Source: Dysidea avara
Taxonomy: Eukaryota > Porifera > Demospongiae > Dictyoceratida > Dysideidae
Length of the DNA stretch: 64,000 nucleotides
Direction: 5' to 3'
Assembly (NCBI RefSeq): GCF_963678975.1
Contig: NC_089274.1
Coordinates: 26,847,053-26,911,052 of the forward strand
Positions 44,001-54,293 of the stretch are shown one piece after another. Made by a program: the position numbers and the translations under genes. The first letter of the stretch is position 1. Every line of letters starts with the position of its first letter. The notes under the pieces were generated by a model. The model saw only the letters and a program-made list of their open reading frames with translations. It was not told the DNA's origin and did not search any database.

Positions 44001-46030
44001 TTGTTTTAATCAAGTCTGACGATACGTTATCACAAAATTGGCCAAACATATACTTAATAGATGTGAATCTGTAACTTCTTTATAGCCATTAGCTAGGCAT
44101 ACTTAAATCAGTGAAGGACAAGTACATTTTAAAGTACAAGTAGCAATTAAAATACTTGTATGTGTACAAGTGCATTTAAAATGTCAACTGCTTACTTATT
44201 ACAACTAACTTGCACTACTACACTAACACTACTGCAGCCCTTTGGTGGGTGTGTATATATTCAGTTCCTGTGCTAGTAAAAGTGTATACACAACATGATT
44301 AACAACTCATGTACTACTTGATAAATGCAAGTGCACTGATAATCAAATGAGATGTAGGGGGTATGGAATACTCTGTATCGGCCTTCTTTAGGATTAGATT
44401 GAAACCATATAATATGGTCTTGTGATAAACGAGTATTTAGATACACACACACATACAGTACTGCAGACATAGGCTTGCAGAAACATGGGTGGAACAGCCA
44501 ACGTAGTGAGCATACATACTCTATGCAATACATCAAAAATACAACTGTGGGTAGAATAAGGGACACTGGCTGCACTTGAGTTTACTTTCTCAGTTTAACA
44601 AGGATAGGCCATAGCCCTCATCAATTAGTTTTGCAAGGGTGCTTCCAACTTTAAATTTGTCTTCCTGTAGCCTCCACCCTCAAATGCACGTTCACAGTCC
44701 AGCAATGCCAGATTGTTGAATTTCCTATCTTTATTCCTGTATTACATCATCAAACTCATTTCGGCTGTATTCAAGCACTGTGAGAAATGGGCTTGTTCCA
44801 CACATCATTCAGACCGGAGTTCTTTGGTTACAATCACTCGCTCAGAATCTCAATGTGAATCCATCTAGCAATAACGAATATCGTACTCAATACACACGTG
44901 ATCACAGATCATTGCACATAATCATGACCACATCATCACATGACACAGTGATAAAAACATTATGTAAAATATACACAAAGTCAGCACTGCCATCTTTGTA
45001 GGGCAAGAAACATCTGAGTTGGAAACGTTACTTCCTATTGTGATGGCTATACAATTGTTATAAATAAATAGCTGCCTGTAACAACTTGCACATACCATGT
45101 CTTCGTATTGGAAGTAAAAGGATTCACATTGTTCTGTAATAGGACGGCACCATGACACAATCAAAAATGCTTCTTGGCAATTGCTGTCTGCTCAGAACCA
45201 AAACTGACACTAAAGGGCTTGTTCAGTTAACTACAGTATTCATAACACCAAGAGTTGGTAATGCACCTATCAATGTTAAGCCCCACTATCCCCCTCCCGG
45301 GATTACTAGGGGATTTTGGCCTGATTTGATCTGAAATTCTGCCCCACTAGTGGGGTATTTGATCGTTCGAAATTTTTGGCATTTGTTAAACCGCAAGCTA
45401 CATAAGAATTAAACTGTTTCCTAAAGTGTATTGCAGTCATGCTACGTGGGGATTTGACCACTAGTCGTGCCCCCATGGGTGGAGTATTTGATTTTTCAAA
45501 AAATCAAATCCCCACCCATTTCCCCTTTATTCCCGGGAGGGGGGAGGTGGGGGATAATATTGATAGGGGGATAATATTGATAGGTGCATAATACTCCAGC
45601 CTCTACTGTTAACACTTCAGTGCACTGTGACACATCCATCAAACTGGTGTTGGTTACTAAAAAGAATTAAAACACAAAATGCTTCATACTCACTTTCAAC
45701 AATGGCTGTGAGTAGTTCTGTGATGTGATCTAATGCCAGACTGGCACTGAGGTTGCCAATCACGATGTGAGAAAACACTCTGGTGCTGAAAAAACGGGAG
45801 AAAGAGGCGTCTCCTCCTAAAGTGATTTTCGCCCTCCCTTTGTACTGTCAGCCTGGCAGGAAACACAGCTTAGAGCAACGTGCCCTGGCAACGTGAGTAC
45901 CAGAGCAGGTTAGTATCCGGTATAACATGCGCAACATTATCCGGAAAAAAAATAATGCGTGAAAATTTCTAAGTCCAAAGTGTGCCCAAAAAAAAAATTC
46001 GCCCGACCCGGTTTCAACGCTGGTTCTGAT
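41041..46030. mobile_element. hAT-like transposon, 4.97 kb, with GTTCTGAT duplication
   Basis: The element 41049-46022 starts CAACGTTGAAACCGGGTC; its right end, reverse complemented, starts CAGCGTTGAAACCGGGTC. GTTCTGAT lies on both sides (41041-41048 and 46023-46030). Ends of the CAGNG kind plus 8-bp duplication fit hAT. The left subterminal region is full of GACCCGG words (41056-41115, 41450-41530), probable transposase-binding sites. Long inverted arms (about 41535-42180 and 44930-46020) surround a 2.7-kb centre. A diverged second copy of 41570-41900 is at 42420-42770. I found no intact transposase, so it is probably non-autonomous or decayed. Confidence 0.85.
45259..45591. mobile_element. 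327-bp PIF/Harbinger-type MITE nested in the hAT element
   Basis: The element 45262-45588 has ends TGCACCTATCAAT and ATTGATAGGTGCA with TAA on each side. The opposite arm of the hAT element keeps the empty site (GAGTATTACCAACTC near 41949-41963). An internal 20-bp tandem duplication of the end (ATAATATTGATAGG) lies at 45554-45585. CCTCCCGGGA pairs with TCCCGGGAGG inside. Confidence 0.85.
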
Positions 46031-47320
46031 AGCCACCAACATTAGGTAATGGGTGCATGAATTAAAGAAAAGGGGTGGCACTCTATCCTGTAGTTATTCC
46101 AATTTCTAATCCTCGGCCAGTGTTCAAATCAAAAGGTGATCCTTTTACAGATATGGCACTTGGTAATACCACAAAATGTTAGTGTTTGTACATCTGTAGA
46201 ATTGTCTGGCAAGACCATATCCAGCACCATGCAAAGATAAGTAAATATTCATGAAGTTTGGAAACATGGTAACCAAGAGCTGCAGGTCCGAAGGCAAGCT
46301 GTTTTGTGATAGTGTGCAAGTGTGCGAATTAAAGGCATCTGCGTATCTGTAACACTGGGGAGGTACAAAGCACTGGCTTTAATTATGTTAGTACACTGCG
46401 AGCCTTTGATAAAAACTTAGTCACACTGCTTGAAGGTTCTTAGTTTACTAATTTGTTAAGCTGCTTTACTGCTATATGTATGAAAGTGGACAGTGGCTCT
46501 TGATTAATTGAGTTGCACACACTACTATCAAACATCACTATACACCAAGCAATCTCTAATTATCTTGTCTAGTTAATGCATGCATGAGTAAACTCCATAG
46601 CTTGCATTTGTCCAGATGTGTGTACGTATTAAACACTATTGAGCTATATTTTGTTTAGTACCCACTGTCCATGCTTTTCACTCACCATTTGAGATACACA
46701 TTCACAAAGTGATATAGGTACTACTGAGCGATGTGGTATATGATAACTTGTGTGCTAATTAATGGTCAAAATTTTGTGACATGTACTGGTAGAAAACTTG
46801 GCTATGGCCAGTTGTAAACTGGTTTACAAACAATGTTATGGATTGACTTGTACGCTTCTCCGGAAAATTAAGATTAACTGGTTGAAGTATTACAAGCATG
46901 GAATGTTTTAGTAAAACTTTGTAGTACAACTATCATGCTGCTGGACAATTCAAGAAATGTATGTATGTAATTATGTGACTGTTGTTGCATGTCTATCGGC
47001 AATAAGGGAGTGATGTGCATGTTTTTTGCAATTGCTTGCAGTTGAGAATACCTGTAATGTTCATACTCCCATTACCTTTAACAGAGTTGTGTGTCTGCAC
47101 CACATCATGGCAAAATAATAATGGTTGAGTGTTTGGTTAAAGTATCTATGATTAATGTAATGAATGTTATACACAGTTTAATAAAACTATTTGTTAGTAA
47201 TCATTCTTATCAAACAAACTTCACTGCAATCACTAGTGGCCTTGATTCTTTCTTTGCACTTGCAGGGGTGCATCCTCCAGGATTAAAGTATATACGACTT
47301 TTCAACATACTTAATGCAAC
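46031..47320. other. No supported gene
   Basis: AT-rich sequence with small frames only. Nothing in it is claimed. Confidence 0.4.
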
Positions 47321-47321
47321 A

Positions 47322-47390
47322 AGGCTGTAGGACCAGGTGTCCTACAGACCTTCAGCATTTGTGCTGTAAAGCCTTAACGAATAAAAAAAT
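47322..47390 (+). mobile_element. SINE-1 3' fragment, plus strand
   Basis: GGCTGTAGGACCAGGTGTCC leads to TTCAGCATTTGTGCTGTAAAGC and an AATAAAAAAAT-type tail. This is the last roughly 65 bp of the unit at 38072-38312. Confidence 0.7.
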
Positions 47391-49840
47391 ATCACTCAAA
47401 TTGCTTATGCATTGATGATGGTAAAACACAATATCAGTGAAGCTAATCTACACTTTAGATGTCCCAAATTTATGTTCTCCTTATAGAGCATTATTCATGC
47501 AAACAACCATAGAATTCAAAAAACCCTTGAAATCTGCACGGATTGTACTTCACACATTTGCTATGTTGAAGCTTTATGTATGAAGTCTAGACATTCCTCA
47601 AACTTTTCTTATGCGTATTGTCTCCTCAACATTTGTTGCTTTACGAAAAGCAGATATGCATGTGTTTTCACATTTCACAGATCAACTTGGCATTAACAAC
47701 TTTGCATATATTTTGTGCTTCCACAGATGCACCAATGCCACTATAACAGATACTTTAGAAGCACAATCAACACCTTACTATCTTGGTTGACCAGCTGGAT
47801 AAGCTTGAAACCTGTGTTCCGTATTCTTGACTAAATTTGAAGAAAGCTAAGCAAACACTTAAAATTTTCTGATTGATTAATCTAATCTATTAATTGCCGG
47901 AGAGTTAAAATTGCAAGTATTGTACATAATTATATTGGTAGCCTCAAGTAGACAGCACTAAAGTGCGAAGTATATGGAAATGACATGCACAGTTATAATG
48001 AGTCAATCAAGTGTTACTATTGAACTTTGTTACAATGTTCTGTATGTACGTACGAGGTTGCCTCAAATATCCTATGTCAGTTGACTTTGAAAATTTGACA
48101 ATCAAAGTTACAGCTTTACCTGCATACATATAGTATTGCAAACATCGTTGTTAAAATAGAATTATTTACCTGTAGTTACTAAAGAGTGATTCTGTTCAAA
48201 ATTCCATGTGTACCTTAGCTTGAAACGTTTTCTAAATAAAATTCATCATCAAGTAATTCATGTGCAAAATTCATTATTCACATCAACACACAGAATCCAT
48301 TAGTGCTTTGAAAATCACAATACCCTTATATCCCAGAATGACATGTATACCATTAGCCTGCATATTCAAGAAGACACTGTGACTGTTTAATTTTAATGTT
48401 GCATGTCCCTGCACTATACAGCCCTGTATAACCTCTGCTGTAACTGTACAGTAGGGGTGGAGTGATAACTGAAATTTTTGGTTCTCAATGCTGTCTGTGA
48501 GAACTTTAGATTAGAGCAACAAGCAGGGATTACTAAACCAACTGGAATGCATGCATGATAGCTACTCAATGCATATTGCAATCAGCGGCAGTCTTGATTT
48601 ATAGGAAAAGTAAGTGTTTTGATAAACTGAAATTCCATTATTTTCCACTGAAAAACTGCTAGAAACACTCAGATTCACCTTTAGAGGGCGTAATTTTCAA
48701 AAATTTCCTGGGGGGAGCATGCCCCCAGACTGTTGCACACATTATTCCAAATAGCTAATTTGAGCATAGATACTACATGAATCTTACCACTAGGGCCTTG
48801 TGAGAAGGCTTGGTATCTTCTAATGTCTGGCTAGTTACCTATGTCCCTGTCCAGCTTAGCCCCCCTTTCTAGATCCGCCCCTGCAAGAGGGCTCATGTTA
48901 CCTCTATAAATCCTTCCATGAGAGATGAATGCAAGCTTTATCAATGGCTGTGCTGTGCCATACTCACTCATTTTGTCCTGCCACACTATAAAAATGATGT
49001 GTTAGGGTCTTGCTGTAAACTCATAAGTCTAAATTTACAGGGGGGTTCCTGAACACCTGGGAACCCCCCTCCCTACGCCTCTGCTAAAACAATAAGAAGC
49101 GTTATATATATCCCTACTGTGCATTTCCATTATGGTGTCTTGAGCACGATATAGGGATATATGGTGGATCCAGAAATTTTCAGAGGGGGGTTTCAGGTTG
49201 AGGAAGTTTTCAATAATTGTCAGGGGTGGATTCAGACTTTTTGAAAGGGGAGCCGGTTCCACTCTGGAATTGAAACTTCAGCCAGGGCCGGAGCCCAGAG
49301 ATTTTGAGTGGTTCTGGCATCCATGAACTGCAATGGAGGTCATAGTTATGTACACTACTTTTTTTATTGATCAGATGTAGTTTTTAGATTATCTGCTTTC
49401 ATGTGATACTCAATTCAACTGCATGTGATAAGTACACACAGCATGCAAAGCTAAGGGGGTCTGGGGGCATGCTCCCCCATAGATGCTCTGAAATGGCACC
49501 TAGAAGCTATTTTACCTGCAAAGCCTCTTTCTCCTAGTTGTTAACACCAAGGATATATCCTGGTAATTTCGTACTACAATACCAATTAATTCAATTTCAT
49601 GAGATTGTGCCATGAGATTGTGCATGACATGTATGATCTATATATTAGCCTAATGCAATGCCATGCAGATGACTCACTGGAACTTTTGAGTGACTTAAAG
49701 ACAATTAACATACATGTATAATGGCTTAGACTAAGTAGAACAGTGGCTATAATTATTGTATAACTCATGGATGGAATTACACATGATCTTGAAATTTGGC
49801 TCATTTGTAGAACTGCTTGACCCACTAAAAATATTTCAAA
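47391..49840. other. Repeat debris, no supported gene
   Basis: The inverse form of the GCATGCTCCCCCAGGAAATT motif is at 48682-48728 and a direct copy at 49457-49480. GATCCGCCCCTG remnants of the CAGGGGCGGATCC family are near 48873 and 49150-49260. The hairpin shared with the MITE at 10895-11119 is at 49108-49157. Confidence 0.45.
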
Positions 49841-49844
49841 ATCA

Positions 49845-50940
49845 TATACCAACACCTAACACAAGACAGATCACAACAAAGGCTAACAACGTCAAAAGTT
49901 TTCTCCAGCGAAACCTAAAATCATGCCCTGTAAATGTCAAAGCTATCTGTTACCAAAGTACTTATGGCCGGTAAGATCAATCCTTGACTATGCATCGATC
50001 ATTTGGTCACCATATACGCAGAAAAACATTCAAGCACTGGAATCTGTGCAAAGGAGGTCTGCCAGATTTGTATTCAACAACCAGTGTTGGGCAAGTTACT
50101 TTGTAAAAGTAACTAGTTACATATTACATATTACTTACAACAGAACTATTTAGTTACAGTTACATATTACCCATAAAATAAAGTAACTGTAATAATATTA
50201 CATATTATATTACTTTGTGTCCACAGCCTTAAGCTGTCACGTGTGAAACTACCACCTTATCACGTGACATGATTGCGTTATTGGACGACTTGTGCAAATC
50301 TTGGTTATAAGTAAGAAGCTAGTGAATATAAGCTTCATTCAGTAGGCCTCGTTACTTCGTTGTGGTTAGGCGTTACTCAGAGGATTACTAACGAGATTCG
50401 TAACTTCGTCACTTTTAGTAATAATATTACGTCATATTAGACTCGTTACAGTAATTACATTACTTAGGTAACGCGTTACGCTTGTAAGTAAAGTATCTTG
50501 CGTTATATTACCTGTTTTCATAGCGTATTTCGTTATATTACTTTGTTACTACAAAAGTAATAATACGTAACGCGTTACTTATTATGTAACGCGTTACTCC
50601 CAACACTGTCAACAACGACTCACCTTATGATAGTGTATCTGACATGCTTACTAATCTTGGTTGGAGCCCTCTTGCTGACAGACGAAAAGAACATAGCTAT
50701 AGATTGCTGATGCTATATAAAATAATTCACCATCTAGTATATATTGATGCTGACTCCTTACTCCCACCTCGCCCTTGTAACCACTCTACACGTGGGCACT
50801 TATAAAGAGACTCTTACAGTTACCAGCAGGAATTAATGCTTATTCAAATTCTGTTTTTCTAAGTAGTATCAAGCTATGGAACTCTTTATCAAATGATGAT
50901 GTAAATATTTCTGATCTCAGCCAAATTTAAGCAAAGGATA
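49845..50940 (+). pseudogene. LINE reverse-transcriptase C-terminal remnant
   Basis: Translated pieces match the end of non-LTR reverse transcriptases: FLQRNLKSCP, then after a frameshift SILDYASIIWSPYTQKNIQA and ESVQRRSARFVFNN, then after a MITE NNDSPYDSVSDMLTNLGWSP, LADRRKEHSYRLLMLYKIIH and STRGH. A shift then leads to LPAGINAYSNSVFLSSIKLW. The run has at least two frameshifts and is split by the hAT MITE at 50082-50608. It is a 5'-truncated dead copy; the clade (CR1/L2-like) is a guess. Confidence 0.85.
50074..50616. mobile_element. hAT-type MITE, CAGTGTTGGG family, copy 3
   Basis: The element 50082-50608 has a perfect TCAACAAC duplication on both sides (50074-50081 and 50609-50616). It sits in the LINE remnant right at the FVFNN codons. 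Internal GTTACT/AACGCGTTAC words match copy 2 closely. Confidence 0.92.
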
Positions 50941-52317
50941 ACAGGACTGCTCTCTTAATTTAAATAATGTAATCACTTTGTGCATAATATGCTCCTTGTG
51001 AGGCGGCCTGCATAGTAATCATATCAGACAATTCAATGTATTTTAATGTCATTCAGCTACAGTATGAAAATGTACTGTTTGTTCAATTAGAATTTTAAAA
51101 CTAAAACTGATTCTACAAAAACCTGTTAATTTTAGCAACTTTTATATGCTCACCTGTATAGCACGTATATCATATAGGGGGTGGGTGGGTGGGAGGGTGC
51201 GAAGGGGAGGGGTGGTGGGCCGCCCACACACAAGAAGATGTTGACAGTGAACAAAACAGTCTATAAGTATCATACAACTGTTTAAATATATACGTTCTTT
51301 GATATTGTATATGCATTAGTTTGTCAGTGATAGTTATAAACGGCGAAAAGAATGTAATGAATTGCCCGCCCACGCCCACGCCCAATTTGCGCCTTCGTTA
51401 AAATGGCCTTGGTCAAAGACGATTAAATGTCTATGACATAGTTTTCTGTATAAATACTTTGGTTTGTTTATCATGCTGTAATATTGTGCTGCTGTGTTAT
51501 GCTATAATAATATTAATGCTTATATTATTTAATGATGTTTGTTTCTATTACTTTAGTGCACGGTGGGAGGTGGAAGCGTCCATGATGACGATTGGGCAAT
51601 GTGCAAATAAGGTGAGTGTATGCTTTGTAAAAAGAAGCCCACGTAGCTGTGCAGGGCTCATCTTCTGTACAGATCAGCTTCTGTATAGTCTTTCATTATT
51701 TTATTTTTCCCAAGGGGTAGCCAACACCCACGCAAAACACAGAAATGGTGTACCAGAGGGGTAGCCAACGCCCACGCAAAGCACCCAAATGGCGTGTACG
51801 AGACTCCCAATCTTTATGTATTTTTAAAAGCATTTAGTGATATTGCTAACTAGTAACTACCTGTACAGTTGTTGATCTACATCTTGTTCTAGTTATTCAT
51901 GATCGATCATTGTCTACTTTGTTAAACTCACTTTCTCCATTATTTTTACATGATTTTGGATTTAGGATTTGGTTTCTAATATATTTGTGTATTTCTGATT
52001 GGATTTCTCACATAGCATACAAGAGTCCCAAGGCATTGGCTACCCCTCGCTTTTTACCAAAAGCCAGTTCATCTCTAGTTGACAAAGATAGTGTGACCAT
52101 CTAATTAGGATATTACAAACTAAATTAAATTCTTGATCACAGATACACATTTCCCTTGTTGCTATATGTGGCACACCACAAAATTAACCAATGTAAACAA
52201 CCATTACCATACCTTGTAGTGTTTTATTTTGATGTGAATATGTAGTGAAGTGTGTGTGTGTGTAGTGTGTGTGTGTGTGTGTGTGTGTAGTGTGTGTGTA
52301 GTGTGTGTGTGTGTGTA

Positions 52318-52359
<42 letters not shown>

Positions 52360-53139
52360 TGTGTGTGTGTAGTGTGTGTGTGTGTAGTGTGTGCGTGATA
52401 AAGATTTTTTTAAATTCACCAATTTAAATGTGACTGTTTTTTCCACAGGTTTATATGTTGGAGAACTGCAAACAACTAACTTGAAATTTTTATAATGACC
52501 ATTTTTAAAAATATTTATTTGATTACATGTACAAAATACAAAGATGTATCACGTGATCAAAAAAGTTATTAGCATGGGGTACAAGGACTATTGACCATTG
52601 AAAAGTTGATGAATTAAACATTCAAGAACGGAATAGTTCTCCATTGCAACTCGCCCACGCAATATACCGCGCGCGTCACTAATAATCAGTGCTCAGCCGG
52701 GGTATGCGACTATTGGATTGAGATGGTGATTTTTATAAAATTATTTGTACCGCGTAAAACGTTCGTCACGAACGGTATAGCTAGCTGAAGTATTCAAGAA
52801 AGGATAGATCTAGTCTGGTATAACCTGGAATCGTTAAAAAGTTCGCGCCTGGATTGTTGGGGTGAGCCAATATTTTCATTGCCAATGGTTTTATGTGTAA
52901 TATTAAACCCCCTACTTTGTACCATGAAGAAGGCCGTATTAAGCTGTTACATTTTACGTGAAAGTAGATGTCATGCTGGCCATTCCTGCTAGAACCTGGG
53001 AAAGGTTTAAAAGTTATCTGACGCTCCATAACAGAGCCTTGAAAACCTTCTTCCAGTGTAGACGCGTGTATCTTGCCAATAAAAATTTTTTTATTAAAAG
53101 TCGCTTAATTGTTGGATATGTAATAATAATTAATTAATC
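50941..53139. other. Mostly non-coding; one candidate exon
   Basis: A 55-base candidate exon at 51557-51611 has an acceptor (TTCTATTACTTTAG) and donor (AAG|GTGAGT) and would read ARWEVEASMMTIGQCANK, but I cannot name it. A degenerate 49-base tandem pair built on GGGGTAGCCAACGCCCACGC is at 51714-51801. The TG microsatellite is listed separately. Confidence 0.3.
52247..52396 (+). repeat. (TG)n microsatellite with TGTAG interruptions
   Basis: About 150 bp of TG broken by AGTGTG blocks. Frames through it are low-complexity artefacts. Confidence 0.95.
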
Positions 53140-53275
53140 AAAATGAAAAGCGATAGAAAGAGTGGAGAAGGGCAAATCTCTTTGAAGTACCAATTAGGGG
53201 TGGTCAAAATTATGTTTTAGGAGTTACAGAATTGCAAAATCGAAATGCTCTATAGAATTGTCAACTGTATGTATG
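53140..53275 (-). repeat. Inverted copy of 11530-11670
   Basis: Shares AGCGATAGAAAGAGTGGAGA, ACCAATTAGGGGTGGTCAAA and TTAGGAGTTACAGAATTG with the flank of the large inverted repeat, in opposite orientation. Confidence 0.7.
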
Positions 53276-53417
53276 CTCTACTAAGGTAGAGCTAGCTATA
53301 CCTCTTCTTCGTGATCTGTGCACTACCATCTTACTATTGCAAGGGTGGATCCATGCAGGGGGGGGGGGCTGAAGCCACCCGTCCCCCTCATTTTTAGGCT
53401 TTACTTGGATTTGAAGA

Positions 53418-53546
53418 AACACGAAGTGATTTCGCCCCTTCAAAAATTTTTGTGTGCTAGCTACCTAGGAAGCTTTCTACTAGACAAGCTTCCTAGGTAG
53501 CTAGCTAGCACACAAAAAGTTTTGAAGGGGCGAAATCACTTCAAAT
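53418..53546. repeat. Near-perfect hairpin upstream of GST-2
   Basis: AAGTGATTTCGCCCCTTC...GCTACCTAGGAAGCTT pairs with AAGCTTCCTAGGTAGC...GAAGGGGCGAAATCACTT around a 10-base loop (53477-53486). The right arm corresponds to GST-1 promoter sequence at 18945-18985; the left arm is an extra, inverted copy not seen there. Confidence 0.75.
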
Positions 53547-53582
53547 CCAAATCACGTGAACCACTGGGCGTAGTTTACTACT

Positions 53583-53739
53583 GTACTGCGGTTCTAAGAG
53601 ACCTTGCACGACAACAAAACGTCACGTGCGATAATTATAGTTTGAACTTCAAAAATGAATTGATTTGATTGGGCGAAATCTTGTGCACGTGATTTTCACT
53701 TATTTTGTGGTCGCGCAAGGTCTCTTAGAACCGCAGTAC
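53583..53739. mobile_element. Foldback element i, GTACTGCGGTTCTAAGAG ends
   Basis: GTACTGCGGTTCTAAGAGAC at the left and its inverse at the right; 157 bp, absent from GST-1. Confidence 0.8.
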
Positions 53740-53880
53740 TACTGCGGATTGCACATCCGTCAATGCAATCACGTGAAAACGATCCAATCAAATCGAGATT
53801 TGAATGGTCATGCTTAAATTTGATTACTATTTCAGTCTAATCCATCAAAATTTGTGACAACGGATGTGCAAACCGCAGTA
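53740..53880. mobile_element. Foldback element ii, TACTGCGG ends
   Basis: TACTGCGGATTGCACATCCG pairs with CGGATGTGCAAACCGCAGTA; 141 bp, directly after element i. Confidence 0.8.
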
Positions 53881-54140
53881 CTGAGGATTTCCAAATTTTT
53901 GCAACACCAAAGCGCAATGCGTTCACGTGCATGCCTCTCACGTGAAATTTAAATTCTGCCATGAGACCAGTGAAATACTGACACACGAGTATAAAATCTG
54001 TCAAAAAACGACTTGATTGAATCATATTAAACTGTTGGTCCGGTGTAAAGGGCCTAAACCGTCGAATGGGTAAAAGGCAGGAAGCGACGTACTGGATCAC
54101 GTTTTTACGCTTTGCATTTCAGATTTGGAAATCCTCAGTA
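53879..54140. mobile_element. Foldback element iii, TACTGAGGATTTCC ends
   Basis: TACTGAGGATTTCCAAAT pairs with ATTTGGAAATCCTCAGTA; 262 bp, sharing TA with element ii. Confidence 0.8.
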
Positions 54141-54293
54141 CTGTAGATACGTCATCCATCATGCAGATTGCATTTCCGTTTAAAAATCGCGTCACGCATG
54201 TGCTGCGTTAACACGTGTCAGTCTCGAATTTCTTGAGGTGTAGTCGCCAGTTGTGCCGTTGCTGTGCTTTTTCTGGTTTCCTATACAGTCGCG

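Larger units (their letters stand above)
53515..54293 (+). promoter_or_regulatory. GST-2 promoter with three inserted foldback elements
   Basis: Native blocks 53515-53582 and 54141-54293 match the GST-1 promoter. Between them lie three foldbacks end to end. There are seven CACGTG E-boxes at 53553, 53623, 53686, 53770, 53924, 53939 and 54212; the five from 53623 to 53939 are inside the inserts. These are candidate bHLH sites only. Confidence 0.55.

Noticed and set aside
52204..52446. 80-codon minus-strand frame rich in His and Thr
   Set aside because: It crosses the TG microsatellite and has no flanking exon logic.
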